Origin: Pseudomonadota bacterium
GTDB lineage: Bacteria; Pseudomonadota; Alphaproteobacteria; Rhodospirillales; 2-02-FULL-58-16
Reading direction: 5' to 3'
Assembly (NCBI GenBank): GCA_022567015.1
Contig: JADFHR010000090.1
Location: 1 to 11,604, forward strand
Length of the DNA: 11,604 bases
In this document: one piece after another, positions 1-5,101 of the stretch
Position numbering within the stretch: the first letter of the stretch is position 1
Layout: each line of letters starts with the position of its first letter
Translations under genes and position numbers: made by a program
Notes under the pieces: model-generated
Seen by the model: only the letters and a program-made list of their open reading frames with translations
Database searches by the model: none
What the model was told of the DNA's origin: nothing

Positions 1-160
1 TTCATCGAGGCAAGCGCGATTCACACATTGATCCGCCAACGTCCTCCAACGCCATCATGCAGAGGGCATAGCCCCTACTGCGGAGAGAACAGTGAACCCG
101 GCAGGCGCATCACGGAGAGCTTGACATTCCATCCCGAGTTAGAGAACAGCCTGGGTCATG
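1..160. other. Left-edge region with no recognisable gene
   Basis: No convincing gene is visible here. The first forward frame is open from the window edge to a stop near 207, so the tail of a truncated gene cannot be excluded. However, its translation is rich in Pro, Ser and Arg, has no motif I recognise, and runs straight into the repeat cluster that starts at about 161. I see no clear promoter or terminator. Confidence 0.4.
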
Positions 161-322
161 AGCCGACATTCGGCGACACTGCCAGGGACGTCCGCTCCTG
201 GGGGTGAAGCGGACGTAATCGCAGCGAAAGCGGACATCGCTCCCCGAATGTCTGCTATCCGGGGCAAAGCGGACGTATGGCGGGACCGGCGTTTTGGTCT
301 GCTTTTAGCCAAAAGCGGACAT
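161..322. repeat. Cluster of GCGGAC/GTCCGC interspersed repeats (copy 1)
   Basis: Copies of AAAGCGGACAT/GT, in both orientations, are packed into about 160 bases: 188-196 (inverted), 207-216, 227-237, 248-256 (inverted, GTCTGC variant), 266-276, 297-306 (inverted) and 311-322, with a degenerate one at 161-173. Neighbours pair into hairpins. ACGTCCGCT (188-196) pairs perfectly with AGCGGACGT (208-216) across 11 bases, and 297-306 pairs with 311-320 (one G-T) around the loop AGCC. The segment 250-276 matches 1265-1291 at 23 of 27 positions, so both clusters belong to one family. Translations containing SALPRIAD come from these repeats on the minus strand. From memory, such peptides are a frequent over-annotation in alphaproteobacteria and should not be read as genes. 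Confidence 0.75.
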
Positions 323-421
323 ACCGCCACGAGGGTTAGAAGTCCGAATTTTTCCAAAAATGGGCTGTACGGAAATCCCCCTTGAATCCGTTTAAATCAG
401 CTTAAGTATCCTGCGGAGACC

Positions 422-1090
422 TTGACGCGGCCGGCGCGGAAAGCCCGTCCCGGCCGCGTGCAACGGCTGATAACAGCGCCGGGAGGCGTGAGGGTGCCCG
501 TCGAGAAACTCCGCAACCGAATTCAGGGCGCGATCGACCGACGCCTGGACCCCGTGACCCGCGTCCTGGCGCGCCTCGGCGTGCGGCCGAGCCAGATCAC
601 GGTCGCGGGCACCCTGATCTGCCTGACCGGCGCCGGCCTCGTCCTAGCGGACCGGCTGGTGCTCGCAGGCGCGGTCTGGCTCGCGGGCAGCGCCCTCGAC
701 CTGGTCGACGGCGCGCTGGCGCGCAACCAGGGCCAGGTAACTGCCGGCGGCGCGTTCCTGGACTCCACCCTCGACCGTATCTCCGAAGGCGCACTGTTCG
801 TGGCGATCACCTACCATTTCGCCCAAGGGGGCGATGCGCTGGCCGCCGCGTTCACCGCGATCGCGCTGCTCGGCGCGCTCCTGGTCAGCTACACCCGGGC
901 GCGCGCCGAAGCCTTGGGCGCGAACTGTAAGGTCGGCATCATCACCCGCGCCGAGCGGGTCGTGCTGCTGGGCCTGGGGCTGTGCTTCGGCCTGATCGAG
1001 CCGGCCGTCTACCTGCTGGCGGCACTGTCCGCGGTCAGCGTCGCCCAGCGCGTCCACCACAGCCTGCGCGAGCTCGGCGCCAACCCGTGA
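422..1090 (+). CDS. CDP-alcohol phosphatidyltransferase family membrane protein
   Basis: This is a membrane enzyme of the family that moves a phosphatidyl group from a CDP-linked lipid to an alcohol, releasing CMP, in phospholipid synthesis. The family motif D-x2-DG-x2-AR-x8-G-x3-D-x3-D is complete at residues 93-118 (DLVDGALAR, then GAFLDSTLD), so all metal- and CDP-binding residues are present. Several hydrophobic helices surround it. The later SYTRARAEALG (156-166) and ITRAERV resemble the phosphatidylinositol-phosphate synthase/PgsA-like branch; the acceptor alcohol cannot be told from the sequence. The TTG at 422 gives 222 aa with GGAG only 3 bases upstream. A GTG at 494 sits 7 bases after GGGAGG and would give 198 aa, closer to the usual family length, so the true start may be 494. 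A hairpin plus T-run follows the stop. Neither neighbour suggests an operon. Confidence 0.9.
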   Translation: MTRPARKARPGRVQRLITAPGGVRVPVEKLRNRIQGAIDRRLDPVTRVLARLGVRPSQITVAGTLICLTGAGLVLADRLVLAGAVWLAGSALDLVDGALARNQGQVTAGGAFLDSTLDRISEGALFVAITYHFAQGGDALAAAFTAIALLGALLVSYTRARAEALGANCKVGIITRAERVVLLGLGLCFGLIEPAVYLLAALSAVSVAQRVHHSLRELGANP

Positions 1091-1091
1091 C

Positions 1092-1123
1092 GGGGTGGCC
1101 GGCGGGGCCAGCCGGTCCCTTTT
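1092..1123 (+). terminator. Candidate intrinsic terminator after the phosphatidyltransferase gene
   Basis: CCGGC (1099-1103) pairs with GCCGG (1111-1115) around a 7-base loop. Weaker pairing extends the stem outward, and TTTT follows at 1120-1123. It lies just after the TGA at 1088-1090. A second perfect hairpin, GGCGGC (1127-1132) with GCCGCC (1143-1148), follows at once. Confidence 0.55.
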
Positions 1124-1159
1124 GGGGGCGGCAACATTTAGAGCCGCCGGAGAAATCTA

Positions 1160-1259
1160 ATACCGCCGAGTCTATGACCTGCCCTTCCCGATTCAGGGGC
1201 CGTCATATCGAGCGCGGTTTCGCGTAATCCCCCGAGTCGCATCATGGGCTCGGCGGTAT
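1160..1259. other. Nested inverted-repeat (cloverleaf-like) element
   Basis: ATACCGCCGAG (1160-1170) is the exact reverse complement of CTCGGCGGTAT (1249-1259), an 11-bp outer stem enclosing 78 bases. Inside, TATGAC (1173-1178) pairs with GTCATA (1202-1207), and CGCG (1213-1216) pairs with CGCG (1221-1224) around GTTT. CCC (near 1230) could pair with GGG (1246-1248). This forms a branched fold immediately left of repeat cluster 2. It has no tRNA features. It could be a small mobile-repeat unit or a structured RNA; the sequence alone does not decide. Confidence 0.4.
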
Positions 1260-1264
1260 AATTC

Positions 1265-1380
1265 GTCTGCTATGCGGGGCAGAGCAGACATGATGCCGCA
1301 AAATGTCCGCTTGCCGCCTGAAAGCGGACTTCCATTGCGACGGCCCTCACTTCCGGATGTAGCCATAAGCGGACATTCCG
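1265..1380. repeat. Cluster of GCGGAC/GTCCGC interspersed repeats (copy 2)
   Basis: This is the same repeat family as at 161-322. GTCTGCT (1265-1271) pairs exactly with AGCAGAC (1283-1289). GTCCGCTT (1305-1312) pairs exactly with AAGCGGAC (1322-1329). Another direct copy, AAGCGGACATTCC, lies at 1367-1379. Positions 1265-1291 match 250-276 at 23 of 27 bases. The two clusters therefore flank the phosphatidyltransferase gene in the same orientation. Confidence 0.75.
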
Positions 1381-1545
1381 ATTCACCGTGGCCGTTCACG
1401 CCGTTGGATGTGGAAACATCGCGCCGCCAAAGGCGTTTATGGGAAATCTAAGGGTATACAAATTTACCATTTCTTAAAAAAACCGGTCGCAACCTGCCCC
1501 GCTATTCGACGGTATTAGTTCGAGATTGTTAGTGCAGGGGTATTC

Positions 1546-1626
1546 GTGCGGGTGAGCGAGGGCCAGGGCACGATAGATTTCCTCCTTGGCGCGATCAACG
1601 CCAAGACCAAAGACGAAGAGGCTTGA
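1546..1626 (+). CDS. Possible 26-residue small ORF
   Basis: A GTG at 1546 follows AGGGG by 5 bases and opens a 26-codon frame ending at TGA 1624-1626. The peptide (MRVSEGQGTIDFLLGAINAK, then TKDEEA) has a balanced composition and a hydrophobic-then-charged pattern, unlike the low-complexity noise nearby. A 15-codon frame starts 1 base after its stop (ATG 1628). The AT-rich stretch 1441-1480 upstream could hold a promoter, but no good -35/-10 pair is visible. It may be a small protein, a leader ORF for the gene at 1693, or chance. I recognise no family. Confidence 0.3.
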   Translation: MRVSEGQGTIDFLLGAINAKTKDEEA

Positions 1627-1661
1627 GATGCCCCGCTTCGAGCCCGTTCACCTTTCCCCGA

Positions 1662-1687
1662 CGTTCCCGGTCTGAAAACGGGGAACG
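1662..1687 (+). promoter_or_regulatory. Hairpin just upstream of the gene at 1693
   Basis: CGTTCCC (1662-1668) and GGGAACG (1681-1687) are perfect complements separated by 12 bases, ending 5 bases before the ATG at 1693. The right arm holds the only G-rich stretch (GGGGAACGACG) that could serve as ribosome binding site, so pairing would limit access to it. This effect is inferred. Confidence 0.35.
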
Positions 1688-1692
1688 ACGAT

Positions 1693-2094
1693 ATGGCCAC
1701 GACCGTGTCATACGAGGTCTATTCCCTGAGGGAAGGACGTTGGAACCTCGATTCCGTCTATGACGACAGGGGCCTGGCCTTGGACGAGGCCCGTCACCTG
1801 CTCAAACGCCGGCACCAAAAGGGCGTCAAGGTCGTAAAAGAGAATTACGACGACGAAACCAACAAGGCGATACCGACGACCATTTTCCACGAGGGGGAGG
1901 GCGTCGAAAAGCACCGGCCGCAGCTGCGGGAGAAAACGAAGGAACGTCAGCGCATCGAGCCCTCCCGGCCCAAGAAGGAGGATGCCTCCGGCTTCATCCG
2001 GCACGCGGTGATACTTGTTGTGGGTATTGGCGGAATCCTGTTGGCGCTGATCGCGCTGGCGGGTTTCCTGATGGGAGCTTTCGGCGGGGGTTGA
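1693..2094 (+). CDS. Hypothetical protein with a C-terminal membrane anchor
   Basis: This 133-residue protein has three parts. Residues 1-70 are a compact soluble region of the pattern YEVYSLREGRWNLDSVYDD, followed by DEARHLLKRRHQKGVKVVKE and TTIFHEG. Residues 71-99 are a highly charged linker rich in Lys, Arg and Glu. A single strong hydrophobic helix spans about 104-127, followed by GGG at the end. The expected topology is a cytoplasmic N-terminal domain on a tail anchor, with no signal peptide. I recall proteins of this shape in alphaproteobacteria but know no function. The receiver-domain gene starts about 98 bases downstream on the same strand, so the two may be co-transcribed and the N-terminal domain might act with that regulator; this is inference. 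The start ATG is the first in frame, with a weak GGGGAACG ahead of it. Confidence 0.8.
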   Translation: MATTVSYEVYSLREGRWNLDSVYDDRGLALDEARHLLKRRHQKGVKVVKENYDDETNKAIPTTIFHEGEGVEKHRPQLREKTKERQRIEPSRPKKEDASGFIRHAVILVVGIGGILLALIALAGFLMGAFGGG

Positions 2095-2117
2095 CTGCCT
2101 TGCGGCGGGTGCCGCGC

Positions 2118-2151
2118 CCGCCGCCTCCACGGCGAACCCGTGCGGCGGCGG
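2118..2151 (+). terminator. Strong intergenic hairpin, terminator or processing element
   Basis: CCGCCGCC (2118-2125) pairs exactly with GGCGGCGG (2144-2151). Inside it CACGG (2128-2132) pairs exactly with CCGTG (2138-2142) around a 5-base loop. The result is a near-continuous 13-bp GC stem between the membrane-protein gene and the receiver gene. No T-run follows (CACGGAAAAAG), so it is not a classic intrinsic terminator. It could weaken read-through or stabilise the upstream mRNA. It also argues that the receiver gene starts after it. Confidence 0.45.
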
Positions 2152-2192
2152 CACGGAAAAAGTCGGCTGATTCGGGAAGCGTGGGGCAAGGC

Positions 2193-3149
2193 ATGGAAAA
2201 CTACGGCTTCGAGAACATCAGGGTGCTCGTAGGCGACCCCAACCGGGAGGTCCGGGACGGGATTCGGGGCGGCCTGTATGGACAGGGTTTTCGATACATC
2301 ATGGTCACCGACCGGATGTCGATGGTCGAGACGGCGGTCGCCACCAACAAAGTGGACCTGATGATCTGCGACACCGAGCTCCCGGACGGCGACCTCTACG
2401 ACCTGGTCCACAAAATCCGCCACCACGAGCTCGGCGACAATCCGTTCATCGTGGTCACCGCCCTCATCACCGCGCCGACGCCGCAAACGGTCAAGAAAAT
2501 CTTCGGCGCCGGGTGCGATGACCTGATCCCAAAACCCATTTCCACGGGCCTGCTGTTCGAGCGGGTCTTAAACCTGGCCCGCAACCGCAAGCCCTTCGTC
2601 GTCACGTCGGATTACATCGGCCCCAACCGGCGCGCCAAGCCGCGGCCCGGCACCCAGCAGATTCCCGAGATCGATGTCCCCAATCCCCTCAATGTCAAGG
2701 CGACGGACGACACCAGTGCGGAAGATCTTCAGGCTGAGATCGACAGGGTCGCCAATGTGCTCAACGAACAGAAAATGGAACGTCACGCGTACCAGATCAA
2801 TTATCTGGTGGAGCGGATTGTGCCCCTGTACCAAGACGGGACGGCGGACGACAGCATAGTACAGCACCTGGATCGCCTGCTCTATGTGTCCGAGGACATC
2901 AGCCGCCGCCTGGAGGGAACCCGGTATCATCATGTGGGCGAGCTTTGTCAATCGATGGTGAACGTGGTGAGGGCCGTGCGCCAGGCGCCGCTGTCCCCCG
3001 ACCGAAAAGACATCGCGCTCATGCCGGCCCTGGCCCAGGCCGTCAAGTGCGCTTTCCGGCCACAGGCAGACGTCGTCGCCCTCTCCCGCGACATCTCGGC
3101 CACGGTGGAACGGCGGACCGCCACGGATGCCCACCGCCAAGTCGCGTAG
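2193..3149 (+). CDS. Receiver-domain response regulator with no recognised output domain
   Basis: The protein is 318 aa from the ATG at 2193. Residues 8-130 form a CheY-like receiver: beta-1 IRVLVGDPN with one acidic residue (D15) where most receivers have two, phospho-acceptor candidate D60 in MICDTELPDGD, switch T89 in IVVTALI, and K114 in LIPKPIS. Residues 133-150 carry FVVTSDYIGPNRRAKPRP, a linker motif I associate with alphaproteobacterial receiver proteins. The rest (about 160-318) looks helical with a charged stretch at 175-205; it contains no HTH, GGDEF, HD-GYP or kinase signature. It probably signals by protein contact. An in-frame TTG at 2091 would add a Pro/Arg-rich 34 residues across the hairpin at 2118-2151, so I prefer ATG 2193; GTG 2181 is another option. 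There is no kinase gene nearby, so it is an orphan. It may be co-transcribed with the membrane protein at 1693. Confidence 0.85.
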   Translation: MENYGFENIRVLVGDPNREVRDGIRGGLYGQGFRYIMVTDRMSMVETAVATNKVDLMICDTELPDGDLYDLVHKIRHHELGDNPFIVVTALITAPTPQTVKKIFGAGCDDLIPKPISTGLLFERVLNLARNRKPFVVTSDYIGPNRRAKPRPGTQQIPEIDVPNPLNVKATDDTSAEDLQAEIDRVANVLNEQKMERHAYQINYLVERIVPLYQDGTADDSIVQHLDRLLYVSEDISRRLEGTRYHHVGELCQSMVNVVRAVRQAPLSPDRKDIALMPALAQAVKCAFRPQADVVALSRDISATVERRTATDAHRQVA

Positions 3150-3170
3150 GGCGGGCGGCACGGGCGGAGG

Positions 3171-3209
3171 CGCGGCGCGGCCGCGGAGGGCGGCCGGGAA
3201 CCCGCCGCC
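3171..3209 (+). terminator. GC-rich hairpins after the response regulator
   Basis: CGCGGC (3171-3176) pairs with GCCGCG (3180-3185), and GGCGGC (3189-3194) pairs with GCCGCC (3204-3209), starting about 20 bases after the stop. No T-run follows, so they are only possible transcription-end or RNA-stabilising structures. Confidence 0.3.
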
Positions 3210-3331
3210 GCGATAATACCATGGCGCGCTGAATTCCCTGGATCGGCATGGGGGAACCGAAGGTCCTCCGCGCAACGGGCGTGGCCGCACGTCGAGAGCC
3301 GCCGTGCGATGGCCGTCGCGAAAATAAAAAA

Positions 3332-3360
3332 TTGTCAATATACATATATTAGAATATACC
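3332..3360 (+). promoter_or_regulatory. Sigma-70-type promoter in an AT-rich island
   Basis: TTGTCA (3332-3337) and TATACC (3355-3360) are separated by exactly 17 bases, matching the -35 and -10 consensus at 5/6 and 4/6. This lies in an AT-rich stretch (about 3318-3400) that stands out in GC-rich DNA. A direct repeat AATATAC occurs at 3337-3343 and 3353-3359, 16 bases apart, bracketing the spacer; it could be an operator. Transcription would begin near 3367, leaving a leader of about 30 bases before the ATG at 3398. Confidence 0.6.
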
Positions 3361-3397
3361 AAACCCGGTGGTAATAATTGTACCAACGTATGAAGTC

Positions 3398-3589
3398 ATG
3401 AGTAGTAGAATCCTGTTGTCTGTTTGGGCTTGTCTTTTCGGAGGCGTCATGGTCTTCGCCCTGATATCCGTTGGCGTTCTGGAGCCTCTCTCGTTAGGGC
3501 GGGCATCCCAGTTCGAGGAGATCGTGTTTTTGATTATCGCCGGCCTGCCGGTGATCGCGTGGTGCGTCGTGTTCTTCCGGGCACCCTGA
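3398..3589 (+). CDS. Small two-helix membrane protein (63 aa)
   Basis: The protein starts MSSRILLSVWACLFGGVMVF and has two hydrophobic helices: about residues 4-28 and 40-60 (IVFLIIAGLPVIAWCVVFF). They are joined by a short loop with LGRASQFEE. The N-terminus holds one Arg, and the C-terminus ends FFRAP. A frame extension to GTG 3368 is possible. I prefer ATG 3398 because the promoter at 3332-3360 places the transcript start at about 3367, which would leave the GTG leaderless. The ribosome binding site is weak. The gene stands alone with its own promoter; the transporter downstream is separated by 264 bases. Such short bitopic or hairpin proteins often modulate a larger membrane partner, but no partner is evident and I recognise no family. 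Confidence 0.6.
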   Translation: MSSRILLSVWACLFGGVMVFALISVGVLEPLSLGRASQFEEIVFLIIAGLPVIAWCVVFFRAP

Positions 3590-3645
3590 CAAAGGCGCTC
3601 CGGGCGCCGTCCCCGACGGGCCCATGCGGCGCGTCCCCGACCTAC

Positions 3646-3668
3646 CCGGCTCTAATACAGGGAGCCGG
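3646..3668 (+). promoter_or_regulatory. Perfect inverted repeat in the transporter leader
   Basis: CCGGCTC (3646-3652) and GAGCCGG (3662-3668) are exact complements around TAATACAGG. The repeat lies about 185 bases before the transporter start and could be a regulator binding site or an RNA hairpin. Another small hairpin, GGCGC (3594-3598) with GCGCC (3604-3608), sits just after the preceding gene. Confidence 0.35.
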
Positions 3669-3806
3669 ATCTTCGACCCTTCGATGCCACGACCCCCGGG
3701 TGCCCGCCGGACCGGCCGGCGAAAGCATGATGCCGGGCGGGGCGAAGACGATCCCGTGCCCCGGAGGTCCCAGGCCCGGCAAGGGGGCCGTGCCTTGTGA
3801 ATCCGT

Positions 3807-3835
3807 CGCCGCATGGGTAGCTTGGCGGCGGTTTT
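3807..3835 (+). terminator. Attenuator-like hairpin with T-run before the transporter
   Basis: CGCCGC (3807-3812) pairs exactly with GCGGCG (3825-3830), with two possible wobble pairs outside the stem. The loop is 12 bases, and G then TTTT follows at 3832-3835. This has the form of an intrinsic terminator, yet it lies only 18 bases before the GTG of the transporter gene. It could terminate the upstream transcript or act as a conditional attenuator. Confidence 0.4.
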
Positions 3836-3857
3836 CGCATCGGGAGAGGGCCTGTGA
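3813..3857 (+). CDS. Possible 14-codon upstream ORF overlapping the transporter start
   Basis: ATG 3813 begins in the loop of the hairpin at 3807-3830 and encodes MGSLAAVFASGEGL. Its TGA (3855-3857) overlaps the transporter GTG (3854-3856) as GTGA, the arrangement seen in translational coupling. No ribosome binding site precedes this ATG, so it may be chance. Confidence 0.25.
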   Translation: MGSLAAVFASGEGL

Positions 3858-5080
3858 TTGCCGCCATCGAACGCTTCACCGGCCTGCAATGGACCGGCCA
3901 GGGACCGGCTTTCCTGATCGGGCTCGGCCACGCCGGGACCCACTGGATCGCCGCCACCTTCTATCTGCTGTTGCCGTTCATTACCGCCGACCTCGGTCTG
4001 TCCTATGCCGAGGCCGGCGCGCTGGTCGCCGTGTTTCACGTCAGCGCGGTGGCCGCCAACTTCGCCAGCGGCCTGATCGTCGACGTCACCGGCCGGCGGG
4101 TGGTGTTCCAGGTGGCGGCCCTGGTGGTCGGCGGCGGCGCACTGCTCGCCTTCGGGCTGGGCGGGCGCATGGTCATGCTTTCCGTGCTCGTCGCCCTCAT
4201 CGGCGCCGCCAACAACCTGTGGCACCCGGCGGCGATCGCGTTCCTGTCCCAGCACTATCCCGACAACAGGGGCTACGCCCTTTCCATTCATGCCCTTGGC
4301 GCCAATATCGGCGACGCGGTGGCGCCCCTGGCGGCGGGAGCGTTGCTGGTCTGGTTCACCTGGCAGGGCGCGGCGTCGCTGGCGGCGCTGCCGGTCCTCG
4401 CCGCCGCGGCATTGATCGCCCTCATGCTGTTGCCCAGAGATACCGACGGCGCCGCGGAAGCCGGCCGCGGCATGGGTCTTGGCGAGTACTTTTCCGGCCT
4501 GGCGGAGCTGCTGCGCGACAAGGCCGTCCTTGGACTGTGCCTGATGGCCGGCTTTCGCACCATGACCCAGAACGGTCTGCTGGTCTTCCTGCCGCTCTAT
4601 CTGGCCGACGTCCTGGGCGTGGGGCCGTTCCTGATGGGCGTGGCGCTGATGGCGATGCAGGTGGCGGGCATGATCGCCGGGCCCATCGCCGGCGTCTGGT
4701 CCGACCGGGTGGGGCGCCGCCCGGTCGTGCTTGCCGGGCTTACCGTGGCCACGGCGGTCATCGCCGCCCTCACCCTGGCCGGCAGCGGGCCCCTGTTCAT
4801 CGCCGGGATCTCGGTGCTCGGGTTCGCCCTGTTCGCGGCGCGCCCGGTGATCCACAGCTGGCTCATGGACCTCACCCCGCCGCGCCTCGGCGGCAGCGCC
4901 ACCAGCGTCATGTTCGGCACCCAATCGGGGCTGTCGGTGCTGGTGGCGCCGGTCGGCGGCCTGATCGCCGACACCTGGGGCCTGGCGGCCGTGTTCTACG
5001 GGCTGGCCGGGACCATGCTGGTGGCGAACGTCCTGGTCTTCCTGCTGCCCCATCACGACCCGCGGGCGACGGCTGGCTGA
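3854..5080 (+). CDS. MFS transporter, fosmidomycin-resistance (Fsr)-like
   Basis: This 408-aa protein has about twelve hydrophobic helices and a central cytoplasmic loop near residues 195-215, the normal length and layout for a major facilitator. The cytoplasmic loop DVTGRRV after helix 2 and SDRVGRRP in the second half are the paired MFS loop motifs. WHPAAIAFLSQ followed by NRGYALSIHALGANIGD is the pattern I associate with Fsr-type transporters, which export small drugs by proton antiport; the substrate here is unknown. The start is GTG 3854, with GGGAG 7 bases upstream. The leader carries hairpins and a small overlapping ORF. The stop lies 21 bases from the stop of the convergent methyltransferase-like gene, with no terminator between them. 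Confidence 0.9.
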   Translation: MIAAIERFTGLQWTGQGPAFLIGLGHAGTHWIAATFYLLLPFITADLGLSYAEAGALVAVFHVSAVAANFASGLIVDVTGRRVVFQVAALVVGGGALLAFGLGGRMVMLSVLVALIGAANNLWHPAAIAFLSQHYPDNRGYALSIHALGANIGDAVAPLAAGALLVWFTWQGAASLAALPVLAAAALIALMLLPRDTDGAAEAGRGMGLGEYFSGLAELLRDKAVLGLCLMAGFRTMTQNGLLVFLPLYLADVLGVGPFLMGVALMAMQVAGMIAGPIAGVWSDRVGRRPVVLAGLTVATAVIAALTLAGSGPLFIAGISVLGFALFAARPVIHSWLMDLTPPRLGGSATSVMFGTQSGLSVLVAPVGGLIADTWGLAAVFYGLAGTMLVANVLVFLLPHHDPRATAG

Positions 5081-5101
5081 GGCCGGGGCGGACCACGATT
5101 C

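Noticed and set aside
1160..1259. tRNA gene suggested by the cloverleaf-like fold
   Set aside because: The outer stem is 11 bp, the length is 100 bases, and there is no T-loop consensus, anticodon arm of the right size, or CCA context.
161..1380. CRISPR array suggested by repeated GCGGAC units
   Set aside because: Units are short (about 10 bases), occur in both orientations, are unevenly spaced, and have no constant-length spacers or cas genes nearby.
139..1399. Short minus-strand frames with SALPRIAD-type peptides at both repeat clusters
   Set aside because: The shared peptide comes from the shared DNA repeat. The remaining sequence has no protein character, and such translations are a familiar artefact.
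3684..3800. 38-codon ORF in the transporter leader
   Set aside because: The translation is almost all Arg, Pro, Gly and polar residues, with no ribosome binding site; most likely chance in GC-rich DNA.
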